From assembly GCF_026735135.1 (NCBI RefSeq), contig NZ_JAPQER010000003.1:310001-374000 (forward strand): a stretch of DNA of 64,000 bases, in the 5' to 3' direction. Below the pieces are notes generated by a model that saw nothing but the letters and a program-made list of their open reading frames with translations, was not told where the DNA came from and made no database searches. The DNA is from Clostridium aestuarii. Its GTDB lineage: Bacteria > Bacillota > Clostridia > Clostridiales > Clostridiaceae. Position numbers and translations under genes: made by a program. Below are positions 8,044 to 16,743 of the stretch, in pieces; position 1 is the first letter of the stretch, and every line of letters begins with the position of its first letter.

Positions 8044-8856
8044 ATGAAGAATGAAAAGTATACAAAACTTTTAAATTATTTAAAAGAGTTAGATAGTATA
8101 GTTGTTGCTTTTTCTGGAGGAGTAGATAGTACTTTTTTATTAAAAGCAGCAAAGCAAGCATTAGGAGATAAAGTTTTAGCTGTTACTGTAATATCTCCAT
8201 ATATACCCAAATGGGAAGTAGAAGAGGCAAGAACAATTACAAATAAATTAGGAGTAAAGCATGAATTTATAGAAGTTCCTATTATAGATGAAATCAAATT
8301 TAATCCAGAGGACAGATGCTATTTATGTAAGAAATCTATTTTTAATTTAATAAAAGGTTTTGCATTGAAAAAAGGGTATAGGTATGTAGTTGATGGTACT
8401 AATTTAGATGATACTAGAGACTATAGACCAGGAAGAAAAGCATTAAAAGAACTTAATATTAAAAGTCCATTATTGGAAAATCAATTAACAAAACAAGAAA
8501 TAAGAGATTTATCAAAGGAACTAAAATTAGAAAGCTGGAATAAACCAGCATATGCTTGTTTGCTTTCAAGAGTTCCATATGGCAATGAAATAAAAATAGA
8601 AGAACTGGAAAGAATAGAGAAATCAGAAAAATATTTAATGAGTATTGGCTTTAAAGCAGTTCGTGTCAGATGTCATAAAGAGTTGGCAAGAGTTGAAGTG
8701 CCAAAAGAAGAAAGGTGTAAGTTGTTTCAAGAGAATTTATTAGATGAAATTTCATATAGGCTTAAAGAATTTGGATTTAAGTATGTATCTTTGGATATGG
8801 AAGGATATAGGATTGGAAGTCTTAATGAGAGTATTAAAAAGCAACCTATAATTTAG
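8044..8856 (+). CDS. larE: ATP-dependent sacrificial sulfur transferase LarE
   Basis: Converts the biscarboxylate intermediate to the bis-thiocarboxylate of the nickel-pincer cofactor. The 270-residue protein has the PP-loop SGGVDSTF (residues 24-31), which binds ATP for adenylation. Cys172 in PAYACLLSR aligns with Cys176 of L. plantarum LarE, the cysteine whose sulfur is sacrificed. A further CYLC pair is at 92-95. No obvious three-cysteine iron-sulfur motif like that of the cluster-dependent LarE type was recognised around Cys172, so the sacrificial type is favoured. It starts 8 bases after larC. Confidence 0.92.
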   Translation: MKNEKYTKLLNYLKELDSIVVAFSGGVDSTFLLKAAKQALGDKVLAVTVISPYIPKWEVEEARTITNKLGVKHEFIEVPIIDEIKFNPEDRCYLCKKSIFNLIKGFALKKGYRYVVDGTNLDDTRDYRPGRKALKELNIKSPLLENQLTKQEIRDLSKELKLESWNKPAYACLLSRVPYGNEIKIEELERIEKSEKYLMSIGFKAVRVRCHKELARVEVPKEERCKLFQENLLDEISYRLKEFGFKYVSLDMEGYRIGSLNESIKKQPII

Positions 8857-8908
8857 CTAGTTTGAGATTATGAGTAGCACAAAAGATTAAGGCAAGAGGT
8901 GATACGAA

Positions 8909-9655
8909 ATGAATATAGAGAGTGTAAAAAAACTATTAAAAGAAGTGAAAAATGGTAATGTGTCAGTGGATGAAGGAGCTGAGAAGCTTAGTGATTTGCC
9001 TTTTAAAGATTTAGGATATGCATTGATTGATAATCATAGAGAAATTAGGGTTGGATATCCAGAAGTTATATATTGTGAAGGGAAAACAGTGGAACAAGTA
9101 AAGGGTATTATAGAGTTTATGAATACTAGGGATAACAATATTTTAGCTACTAGAGCTGCAAGAGAGATGTATGAGGCTGTGAAAGAAACATGTCCTAATG
9201 CATATTATAATGAATTAGCACGTACTATAACTGTAAGAAAAAATGATATGAAACTTACAGATACATATATAGCTGTAGTTACTGCAGGAACATCGGATTT
9301 ACCTGTAGCTGAGGAAGTTGCTGTAACAGCAGAGATATTTGGAAACAGGGTGGAAAGAATTAGTGATGTAGGAGTTGCGGGAATACATAGACTATTTAGT
9401 AAACTGGATTTAATCACAGGAGCTAAGGTGGTAGTTGCAGTTGCAGGTATGGAAGGGGCACTTGCCAGCGTAATTGGTGGACTTGTAGATAAGCCTGTAA
9501 TAGCAGTACCTACGAGTGTAGGATATGGAGCTAATTTTGGAGGGCTTTCGGCACTTTTATCTATGTTAAATAGCTGTTCAAGTGGTACAAGTGTAGTTAA
9601 TATAGATAATGGATTTGGAGCAGGATATCTTGCAAGTATGATAAATAAGCTCTAA
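8909..9655 (+). CDS. larB: Nickel pincer cofactor biosynthesis protein LarB (carboxylase/hydrolase)
   Basis: LarB carboxylates nicotinic acid adenine dinucleotide and releases AMP to start nickel-pincer cofactor synthesis. The 248-residue protein has the PurE-like core TAGTSDLPVAEEVAVTAE (about 128-145), a second Gly-rich segment GMEGALASVIGGL, and PTSVGYGANFGGLSAL near residue 200. It lies 52 bases after larE with RBS AGAGGTGAT and completes the larC-larE-larB set. No larA gene adjoins; the LarA-family enzyme is at 28397. Confidence 0.92.
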   Translation: MNIESVKKLLKEVKNGNVSVDEGAEKLSDLPFKDLGYALIDNHREIRVGYPEVIYCEGKTVEQVKGIIEFMNTRDNNILATRAAREMYEAVKETCPNAYYNELARTITVRKNDMKLTDTYIAVVTAGTSDLPVAEEVAVTAEIFGNRVERISDVGVAGIHRLFSKLDLITGAKVVVAVAGMEGALASVIGGLVDKPVIAVPTSVGYGANFGGLSALLSMLNSCSSGTSVVNIDNGFGAGYLASMINKL

Positions 9656-9771
9656 AAGTAACTTCTGTTTTTAGGTAAGTTAGTTTGTATTAAAGGTATT
9701 ATTATAATATAATTATTCTGTATAGGGGTGTCTAATTGAAGTTTTTAGTAATAACAGAAAGGAAGTTATAG

Positions 9772-10452
9772 ATGTTTGACTCATTAAACAATCCCAATAA
9801 GATAGTAACCATTAAAGAACAGGTTTATGATATTATAAAAGAACTTATATTGAGTGGAAAAGCAAAACCGGGAGAGTGGCTTCAAGAAACAAAACTTGCA
9901 AATGAATTAAATGTTAGCAGATCACCTGTTAGAGAAGCACTTAAACAGTTAGTTGGAGAAGGGATTTTAGAGAATATACCAAATAAAGGAGTATTTGTTA
10001 GAACTTTAAGCAAAAAAGATATTATTGATATCTTTGAATTGAGATTAACCTTAGAAAAATATGCTATAAAAAAAACTATAGAACTTATTACTACTGAAAA
10101 GTTATCTGTATTTGATGATATTTACACTAAACTTGAAGAAAATTTCATTAATAACAATGCCAGTGAATATTGTAAAGTAGATACAGAACTTCATAATATG
10201 TTTTTTTATTTAAGTGATAATATGGTTGCTTATAAGGTTAATAAAAATACTTTTTCAATGATGCAGCCTTTTAGAATTATATCTTTAAGAGGAGAACAAA
10301 GATTTAAAGAATCATTAATAGAGCATAAAGGTATAATTGATGGAATTAAAGAACGAAATTTTGAAAAAGCATGGGGTTTTAATAAAACACATTTAACTCT
10401 TGCAAAAAATGAAATCTTAAAATATATAAAAGAGCAAGAAAATAATAAATAA
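9772..10452 (+). CDS. GntR-family transcriptional regulator, FCD (FadR/LldR-like) subgroup
   Basis: DNA-binding regulator of 226 residues. The winged helix-turn-helix covers residues about 10-75 with LANELNVSRSPVREALKQL. The C-terminal all-helical FCD domain (about 85-215) usually binds a metal and an organic acid ligand, and has the expected Asp/His pattern (DTELHNMFFYL, EHKGIIDGI). It lies 116 bases after larB and before a strong terminator. Lactate or another hydroxyacid is the likely effector from context only. A candidate operator with TGTATA/TATACA symmetry lies before the larA-like operon at 28351. Confidence 0.85.
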   Translation: MFDSLNNPNKIVTIKEQVYDIIKELILSGKAKPGEWLQETKLANELNVSRSPVREALKQLVGEGILENIPNKGVFVRTLSKKDIIDIFELRLTLEKYAIKKTIELITTEKLSVFDDIYTKLEENFINNNASEYCKVDTELHNMFFYLSDNMVAYKVNKNTFSMMQPFRIISLRGEQRFKESLIEHKGIIDGIKERNFEKAWGFNKTHLTLAKNEILKYIKEQENNK

Positions 10453-10490
10453 GCCAATAGAACTTTTGGTTCTATTGGCTATTTCTATTA
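10452..10490. terminator. Bidirectional terminator between the GntR gene and ilvN
   Basis: Twelve-base perfect arms (10452-10463 and 10469-10480) flank the loop TTTTG. A T-rich tail lies on the right and an A-rich stretch on the left. It can serve both converging genes. Confidence 0.8.
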
Positions 10491-10495
10491 TTTTA

Positions 10496-10987
10496 TTAAC
10501 TTACTTGAAAACTTCCTCTTTCAAGTCCTGTGAATCCAGTACGAACTAATTCTATTATTCCATACTGTTTTAAAACATCAACAAAAGCTGAAATCTTGTC
10601 TTCGGTTCCCGTTAATTCTATGGTAACACTTTTAGTGGCAACATCAATTATTTTGGCTCTAAATAAGTTAACTAGCTCAATAATTGCTGTTCTATTGCTT
10701 TCAGTTGCGTTTACTTTCACTAGTATTAATTCTCTATAAATTGATCTCTGAGCTTTTAATTCTAGTACTTTAATAACAGGAATAAGCTTATTTAATTGCT
10801 TCTTTATTTGTTCTAATATCTGTTCATCACAGGTAATTCGTATAGTCATTCTAGAAATCGCTGGATTTTCAGTTTCGCCAACAGACAAACTGTCTATATT
10901 ATATCCTCTACGGCTAAATAATCCTGCAATCCGACTAAGAACTCCTGAGTTGTTTTCAACCAATACAGATAATACATGAGTATTAAT
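10496..10987 (-). CDS. ilvN: Acetolactate synthase small (regulatory) subunit IlvN/IlvH
   Basis: Regulatory subunit of acetohydroxyacid synthase, which gives valine feedback control in branched-chain amino acid synthesis. The ACT domain begins THVLSVLVENNSGVLSRIAGLFSRRG and a second ALS_ss_C domain follows. The only upstream in-frame ATG (11045-11047) lies 46 bases inside ilvB and would add about 20 non-conserved residues. A strong AGAGGAGGGG at 11003-10994 is followed after 6 bases by an in-frame ATT at 10987-10985, giving a 163-residue protein, the length of E. coli IlvH. I therefore place the start at a rare ATT codon. If wrong, the gene extends to 11047. Confidence 0.75.
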   Translation of the reverse strand: MNTHVLSVLVENNSGVLSRIAGLFSRRGYNIDSLSVGETENPAISRMTIRITCDEQILEQIKKQLNKLIPVIKVLELKAQRSIYRELILVKVNATESNRTAIIELVNLFRAKIIDVATKSVTIELTGTEDKISAFVDVLKQYGIIELVRTGFTGLERGSFQVS

Positions 10988-11001
10988 GTTAATCCCCTCC
11001 T

Positions 11002-12612
11002 CTACATAGTCCCAAACGTCCAATCTACTATACATTCTATGAGGCATGGTTTATTACTATCTAAAGCTTCTTTAAAAACCTCTTTAAAGTCTATATCGGA
11101 AGTAACTTTTTTACTCCAAATACCATATGCTTCTGCTATTTTAACAAAATCAGGATTTACTCCAAAATCAATTCCACAATATTTTCCTTTACCGGCATAA
11201 CCATCTTGAAGTTCTCTAACCATACCAAGTTTACAATTATTAAAAAGTATAATAATGTTATTAAGATTATTTTCGGATAATGTTCCTAATTCACCTAAAT
11301 GCATTTGTATTCCACCATCTCCAACAATAGAAATAACTCTTTGTTTTGGTGATGCCAATTTAGCACCTATTCCTGCTGGAACACTATAACCCATTGTTCC
11401 AAGTCCTCCTGAAGTAAAATACTGCCTATTACCTTTAATTTCATAATTATGAGCTGCCCAAATTTGATTTTGTCCTACATCAGCAGTTACTATGGTATCA
11501 TTATCAACAATATCTGAAATGATTTTTAACACATTTTTAGGATTAACATATTGACATTCATAACAAATTTCTTTATAAGAATTTTTTATTAAATTAATTT
11601 CATCTATCCATTCAGCTGTCTTAAGCTGTGGAGAATATTCTATAAATTGTTTTAATATAATTTTTGCATCTCCAACAAGAGGAATAGTGGTATCTATATT
11701 TTTTCCTATTTCTGCTGGATCAATATCAAGATGTATAATTTTTTTATTTGCAAAGTTATAGTTTGCTTTGGCTCTATTTGCTATTCTTGAACCTATAACT
11801 ATTAATAAATCTGATCTTTTAATAGCTTCACTAGCATAACTTTTACCATGAAATCCCACCATACCAATATATTGAGGAGAATCTACAGGTAAAGCTCCTA
11901 TTCCCATTAATGTATGTACTACGGGAATATTATATTTTTCTGAAAAAATTTTTAATTCCTCTTTAGCACAAGATGAGATTATTCCACCACCAACTAAGAT
12001 TAAAGGTCTTTTGCTGTTTTTTAATTCCTTTAATGCTTTTTTTATCTGTCCAGGGTGACCGGTTGTTGTTGGTTTGTATCCTCGAATATCGATTTTATCA
12101 GGATATCTAAATTTAATTTCCTGATCTTGTATGTCCATTGGAATATCTATTAGTACTGGACCTTTTCTTCCTGTTGATGCAATATAAAAAGCTTCTTTAA
12201 TTATTCTTGGTAGTTGCTCAGCATCTTTTACCAAATAATTATGTTTGGTAAAAGGTTCGGTAGCTCCTGTTATATCTGCCTCTTGGAATACATCTTTCCC
12301 AATAACTGTTGTTGCTACTTGCCCAGTAAAAATAACCATAGGAATAGAGTCCATATATGCAGTAGCTATTCCTGTAATTAAATTTGTAGCTCCTGGTCCT
12401 GAAGTAGATACGCAAACACCAACGCCCCCCATTGCTCTTGCATAACCATTTGCATTATGCGCTGCTGCCTGCTCTTGTCTAACTAATACATGTTTAATCT
12501 TAGATTTCCTTAATGCTTCATATATAGGTAATACAGCTCCACCAGGATAGCCAAATATTACTTCTACATTTTCTTTTTCTAAGCATTTTATTATAACTTC
12601 TCCTACTTTCAT
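11002..12612 (-). CDS. ilvB: Acetolactate synthase large (catalytic) subunit
   Basis: Thiamine-diphosphate enzyme joining two pyruvates, or pyruvate and 2-oxobutyrate, in valine/leucine/isoleucine synthesis. The 536 residues show the TPP_N domain with the catalytic Glu region VRQEQAAAHNANGYARA, a central FAD/NAD-like domain, and the C-terminal domain with GDGGIQMHLGEL. AAAGGGG lies about 7 bases before ATG 12612; an upstream ATG at 12633 lacks such a site. Its TAG stop overlaps the ribosome binding site of ilvN, so the two subunits are translationally linked. No T-box or leader peptide is seen in the 100 bases upstream. Confidence 0.92.
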   Translation of the reverse strand: MKVGEVIIKCLEKENVEVIFGYPGGAVLPIYEALRKSKIKHVLVRQEQAAAHNANGYARAMGGVGVCVSTSGPGATNLITGIATAYMDSIPMVIFTGQVATTVIGKDVFQEADITGATEPFTKHNYLVKDAEQLPRIIKEAFYIASTGRKGPVLIDIPMDIQDQEIKFRYPDKIDIRGYKPTTTGHPGQIKKALKELKNSKRPLILVGGGIISSCAKEELKIFSEKYNIPVVHTLMGIGALPVDSPQYIGMVGFHGKSYASEAIKRSDLLIVIGSRIANRAKANYNFANKKIIHLDIDPAEIGKNIDTTIPLVGDAKIILKQFIEYSPQLKTAEWIDEINLIKNSYKEICYECQYVNPKNVLKIISDIVDNDTIVTADVGQNQIWAAHNYEIKGNRQYFTSGGLGTMGYSVPAGIGAKLASPKQRVISIVGDGGIQMHLGELGTLSENNLNNIIILFNNCKLGMVRELQDGYAGKGKYCGIDFGVNPDFVKIAEAYGIWSKKVTSDIDFKEVFKEALDSNKPCLIECIVDWTFGTM

Positions 12613-12717
12613 ACAAACGCCCCTTTCTTGCATGAAAAACCCATTTTAAATTAATGATATTTTTAGTATTATAACAAAAATCGACTTAAATTTCAAACAA
12701 TATAAAATATTCTAAAA

Positions 12718-14055
12718 TTATTTTTTTTCATTTATATACTTATTGTATTTTAGTTTTTCCCCTTTTTGCCAAGGTGCATATGTTTTAAAAAATGTTATGC
12801 GGTCTTTTATAGGAGGATGATCATATGTCCATATTCTATATAATGTATCTGGTTTTTCAATTACAATTCCATTTTTGGATAATTTCTCAAAAGAAGAAAC
12901 TGCTGCTTCATTATCTTTAGTAATTTCTATTGCGAAAGTATCTGCTTGACGCTCAATATAACAAGAATAAGCATTTAAAGATGGTGTTATAAATAAAAAG
13001 CAAAAATTTAGTATTAGTATTATTAGTGGAAATGAAGCTACATTACTAAGGCTAGTAAATTTAAAATTTTTCTTAAATTTATATATAATAGAAGGAGCCA
13101 GTGCATTTATAATGTATAAAACAATAAATGTAATTAAAATATCAATAAAAATGAATTTTTTATTATGCCGTAATACATAGTGTCCAATTTCATGAGCCAT
13201 AACAAAGTTTAATTCTCTTATGTTGAGTTTATCTATAGCTGTGTCCCATAAAACTATTCTTTTAGAACTCCCTATTCCTGTCATATATGCATTAATCATT
13301 GAAGTTTCTTTACTTTTATTAACTTTAAGAATCTTGCAATTTTCTATCTTAGCTTTTTTTGTTAATTCCATAAGACTGTTTTCAACTTGTTTGTTTTCTA
13401 CAGGTTTAAATTCATTAAATAAAGGATCAATAAATATAGGTTGTGCTAAATACATAATGAGAGTTATCGGTATGGTTATAACACCAGTATATATCCACCA
13501 TTTTTTAGGACTTTTTTTTATGAAAACATAAGGTATAAAAAGCACTAGAAATATTTCTATACTGCTCATAATTAAACTAATAGAATAATTTTTAAGCCAA
13601 GAAATAAAAGGCTGATGAGATAATCCAAATATATGACTTTGTAGATATCCTCCATAATACCTTAGTGGAAAGTTTAAAACACTATCAATGAGATTATATA
13701 GAACACCATAAATACCAGCTGTTAAAAATAAATTTTTTCCTATATTACTAGATAAATCTCTAAGTTTTGCAGAAAATCCTGTGAATAAAATTACGATTGG
13801 AATCAGGAAACTAAATATTACCTTCAAAAGCTGTAAAATTCTATCGCTTTTATAATACTCCTGTCCTATAGTGGTATTTTCATTATCCAAATTTAGAATG
13901 TGAGTTGTTACTTTTTCTTTACTAATTTGTGTACTAACTTGACTAATATTTTGCGTTCCAAATACTATATTATCTTTTACAAAATTGTTAAATGCCAACA
14001 TAAAAAAAAGAGTAAATAATATTATTTTTATACTATACTTTCTTTTTAATATCAA
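12718..14055 (-). CDS. M48-family membrane zinc metallopeptidase (Ste24/CAAX-protease-like)
   Basis: Integral membrane protease. It has an N-terminal signal-anchor, about five further hydrophobic segments, and the zinc site HEIGH in VMAHEIGHYVLRHN. A downstream Glu in CYIERQADTFAIE is the third ligand, and the C-terminal DHPPIKDRI motif is typical of the family. AAGGGAG followed after nine bases by TTG 14055 supports a TTG start; an earlier in-frame TTG at 14064 abuts the site. Substrates are unknown. It is divergently oriented to the two-component system, whose candidate binding repeat lies in the shared 316-base intergenic region. Confidence 0.82.
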   Translation of the reverse strand: MILKRKYSIKIILFTLFFMLAFNNFVKDNIVFGTQNISQVSTQISKEKVTTHILNLDNENTTIGQEYYKSDRILQLLKVIFSFLIPIVILFTGFSAKLRDLSSNIGKNLFLTAGIYGVLYNLIDSVLNFPLRYYGGYLQSHIFGLSHQPFISWLKNYSISLIMSSIEIFLVLFIPYVFIKKSPKKWWIYTGVITIPITLIMYLAQPIFIDPLFNEFKPVENKQVENSLMELTKKAKIENCKILKVNKSKETSMINAYMTGIGSSKRIVLWDTAIDKLNIRELNFVMAHEIGHYVLRHNKKFIFIDILITFIVLYIINALAPSIIYKFKKNFKFTSLSNVASFPLIILILNFCFLFITPSLNAYSCYIERQADTFAIEITKDNEAAVSSFEKLSKNGIVIEKPDTLYRIWTYDHPPIKDRITFFKTYAPWQKGEKLKYNKYINEKK

Positions 14056-14125
14056 TAAATACAACTCCCTTAATCATTACTTTTCTATAGTTAATTATAC
14101 TCTTAATTTATAAAAAAATTATAGA

Positions 14126-14215
14126 AAAGTGAGAAAGGCTTTTTTAGTTGACGTGTTATATCAGCTACTGATATGAGCAGTTAAAAAGTAGAGGTTTTGC
14201 TAATGCAAAACTACA
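14126..14215. repeat. Dispersed mosaic stem-loop repeat (short copy)
   Basis: It contains TAGTTGACGT at 14145-14154, a hairpin ATATCAG-CTA-CTGATAT (14158-14174), GAGCAGTTAAAAA (14175-14187) and a hairpin GTTTTGC-TAAT-GCAAAAC (14194-14211). TAGTTGACGT, GAGCAGTTAAAAA and the GTTTTGC hairpin recur in the same order at 43539-43594. AGAAAAGTG precedes the motif in both places. Confidence 0.75.
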
Positions 14216-14247
14216 AATGCTTATTAGAAGTAAGATTAAATAATATA

Positions 14248-14266
14248 ATTTTAATCAAATTTTAAT
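14248..14266 (+). promoter_or_regulatory. Candidate response-regulator binding direct repeat (autoregulation)
   Basis: ATTTTAATCAAATTTTAAT holds two TTTTAAT half-sites (14249-14255 and 14260-14266) spaced 11 bases start to start, the geometry bound by OmpR/PhoB-type regulators. Eighteen of its 19 bases recur at 16553-16571. It lies 106 bases before the regulator start and also upstream of the divergent protease gene. Confidence 0.55.
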
Positions 14267-14371
14267 TTTATGCTTAGTTTATTCTAAGAAAATAATAGTA
14301 TAATAAAATAAGTTTAATGATGTAAATTGTTTAAACAATGATTAATGTTAGAATGTACATAAGGAGGATTG

Positions 14372-15061
14372 ATGGTGAATAATCAGAAGAAGATACTCAT
14401 TATAGAAGATGAAAAAAAGATAGCTAGATTTATTGAATTGGATTTAAAGCATGAAGGATATAAAGTTGATATAGAATATGATGGGAGAAGCGGATTGAAT
14501 AGTATAGAGACAGGAGATTATGATCTAGTTTTATTAGATATTATGCTTCCTGGACTTAATGGTATGGAGGTGTGTAGAAGGGTAAGACAATTTACAGATA
14601 CCCCTATTATTATGTTAACAGCTAAAGATGATATAACAGATAAAGTAATGGGATTAGATTTAGGCGCAAACGATTATGTTACAAAACCATTTGCAATCGA
14701 GGAACTCTTAGCTAGAGTAAGAGGGGTTTTTAGGAGGGCTGAAATACCAGTAAAAAATACAAATATAATTTTTATCAAAAATTTAATAATGAATACAGAT
14801 ACTTATGAAGTTAAAATTAATAATGAGATTGTTGATTTAACAAAACGTGAGTATGAACTATTAGAATATCTTCTTAAAAATAAACAAATTGTTTTAACAA
14901 GAGATCAGATATTACAGTCAATTTGGGGATATGATTATATAGCAGATACTAATATTGTTGATGTTTATATAAGATATCTAAGAATGAAAATTGATTCCAA
15001 TTATGATGGAAAACTCATTCATACAGTCAGAGGGGTGGGGTATGTAATTAAAGATGAATAA
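14372..15061 (+). CDS. OmpR/PhoB-family response regulator
   Basis: DNA-binding output of a two-component system, 229 residues. The receiver domain (about 7-120) has the acidic pair EDE, phospho-acceptor Asp56 in LVLLDIMLPG, the conserved Thr in MLTAKD and Lys in VTKPF. The winged-helix domain (about 135-229) includes LTKREYELLEYLLKNK and the RYLRMKID recognition helix. AAGGAGG at 14361-14367 precedes the ATG at 14372; a GTG three bases on is also possible. The stop overlaps the kinase start by 8 bases. The stimulus is not evident. Confidence 0.9.
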   Translation: MVNNQKKILIIEDEKKIARFIELDLKHEGYKVDIEYDGRSGLNSIETGDYDLVLLDIMLPGLNGMEVCRRVRQFTDTPIIMLTAKDDITDKVMGLDLGANDYVTKPFAIEELLARVRGVFRRAEIPVKNTNIIFIKNLIMNTDTYEVKINNEIVDLTKREYELLEYLLKNKQIVLTRDQILQSIWGYDYIADTNIVDVYIRYLRMKIDSNYDGKLIHTVRGVGYVIKDE

Positions 15062-16430
15062 ATTTTATAAGAACAGAAGAATTTCTATTTCTTTAAGATT
15101 AACAGCTATACATGCGGTGATTCTTTCTATAATACTTTTAATTATTAGTATTCTAACGATTAATATCGTAGAGCGAGTTTTAATGAAAGAGTATAAAAGT
15201 GAAATTAAAAAAGTAACTGAAGACGTTAAGAAATACATTAAATCTGGAAAAGAAATAAATAAAGATATACTGCAGGAAGTAACACTGAAGGATGGTATTC
15301 ATTTGAAAATCTTTGGAGAAGATGAAAGTCTTATTTTTCAAAATAAGTTAGATACAATTGAAATTAATATAAAGGAATATAATGAGTTAGACTTGATTGA
15401 TTTAGCTGATGATAGTAGAATGGAGATTCTATACTTAAATAAGGTAGTATTTAAAGAAAATAAAAAATATTATGTTCAAGTGGCTAAAAAATTAGATGCT
15501 TACGATGCGTTTTTAGAAACTTTATATGTTATTTTGGTAATAATGAATATTTTTGGAGTTATAATTGCAGTTATATCAGGTATTTATTTAAGTAGAAAAA
15601 TATTAAAGCCAATAGAGTGGATTACAAATACTGCTAAAAGTATTAGTATTCATGATTTGGATGAGAGAATTAATGTACATGGTGCCGATGATGAACTGAA
15701 GGAACTTGGTGAAACCTTTAATGATATGATAGATCGATTACAGGAGTCATTTGAAAGAGAAAAACAGTTTGTATCAGATGCTTCTCACGAACTAAGAACA
15801 CCTATATCAGTTATTCAAGGATATATTGATATACTAGATAGATGGGGTAAAGATGATAAAGAAGTTTTGGAAGAATCTATTTTAGAAATTAAAAACGAAA
15901 CTTTTAATATGAAAAAGCTTATAGAACAACTTTTATTTTTAGCTAGAGGAGACAATAAAAAATATAAATTGAACTATAGTGAGTTTTATCTAAATGAATT
16001 AATTGACGACATAGTCAATGAAACAAAAATGATAGATAATAAGCATACTATAATTAATAATGTGAATGGCAAAGTAATAATTAATGCTGATTTTGACGCT
16101 ATAAAGCAAGTATTAAGAATAATTATTGATAATAGTATAAAATATACAGCAGATCATGGTGATATCTTTATTGAATCTGAAAAGCAAAATGACTATGTAG
16201 AAATTAGAGTTAAAGACACAGGTATAGGCATACCAAAAGAAGAACAGCCATATATATTTGATAGATTTTACAGGGTTGATAAATCGAGATCAAAAGATAC
16301 AGGAGGCAGCGGAGTGGGTTTAGCTATTGCAAAATGGATAGTTAAAAAACATTTGGGAGCTATAAAAGTAGAAAGTGAACTTGGAAAAGGGACACAGATA
16401 ATTATAAAATTACCTATAAATATGTATTGA
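15054..16430 (+). CDS. Membrane sensor histidine kinase with HAMP domain
   Basis: Partner of the preceding regulator. The 458 residues comprise TM1 (about 12-36), an extracellular domain of about 115 residues, TM2 (about 160-182), and HAMP (about 183-236, SRKILKPIEWITNTA). Next come HisKA with His245 in SDASHELRTP and a HATPase_c domain with N-box DNSIKY, G1 box VKDTGIGIP and GGSGVGLAI. The extracellular domain matches no ligand-binding fold I recognise. Its start overlaps the regulator stop (ATGAATAA), giving coupled translation. Confidence 0.9.
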   Translation: MNKFYKNRRISISLRLTAIHAVILSIILLIISILTINIVERVLMKEYKSEIKKVTEDVKKYIKSGKEINKDILQEVTLKDGIHLKIFGEDESLIFQNKLDTIEINIKEYNELDLIDLADDSRMEILYLNKVVFKENKKYYVQVAKKLDAYDAFLETLYVILVIMNIFGVIIAVISGIYLSRKILKPIEWITNTAKSISIHDLDERINVHGADDELKELGETFNDMIDRLQESFEREKQFVSDASHELRTPISVIQGYIDILDRWGKDDKEVLEESILEIKNETFNMKKLIEQLLFLARGDNKKYKLNYSEFYLNELIDDIVNETKMIDNKHTIINNVNGKVIINADFDAIKQVLRIIIDNSIKYTADHGDIFIESEKQNDYVEIRVKDTGIGIPKEEQPYIFDRFYRVDKSRSKDTGGSGVGLAIAKWIVKKHLGAIKVESELGKGTQIIIKLPINMY

Positions 16431-16475
16431 TGTATTTTATTGACAAAAATTTATATGGAAAGTTTAGAATTTAAG

Positions 16476-16509
16476 AAAAAGAGCTTTAGATAATCTAAAG
16501 CTCTTTTTT
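16476..16509 (+). terminator. Terminator of the two-component operon
   Basis: Fifteen-base perfect arms (16476-16490 and 16494-16508) end in a T-run. The stem contains GAGCTTTAGA/TCTAAAGCTC. It sits 45 bases after the kinase stop. Confidence 0.9.
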
Positions 16510-16552
16510 GATGTGAATTATTATTTAATACTATTTAATACTTATATATTGA

Positions 16553-16571
16553 ATTTTAATCAAATTCTAAT
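16553..16571 (+). promoter_or_regulatory. Second copy of the response-regulator-type repeat, before the iron-sulfur reductase operon
   Basis: ATTTTAATCAAATTCTAAT differs at one base from the site at 14248-14266. A further tandem TATTTAATA pair lies at 16522-16540. It is 173 bases before the first gene of the double-cubane operon. The rest of the 16510-16743 gap shows no other structure. Confidence 0.5.
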
Positions 16572-16743
16572 CTTTGTTTAAGTAGTTATTAATTTTAGTT
16601 ATATATAATTAAAACATAAAGTGTCAAAAAATATTTAGGTATAAATATTACAAGACAGTTATTAACTTGAAAGTAAAGAGCTAATTTAATATTTATTATA
16701 ATTAAATATAGCTTTAATGTAAGAAAGGAAAGGGGGAGGATTT

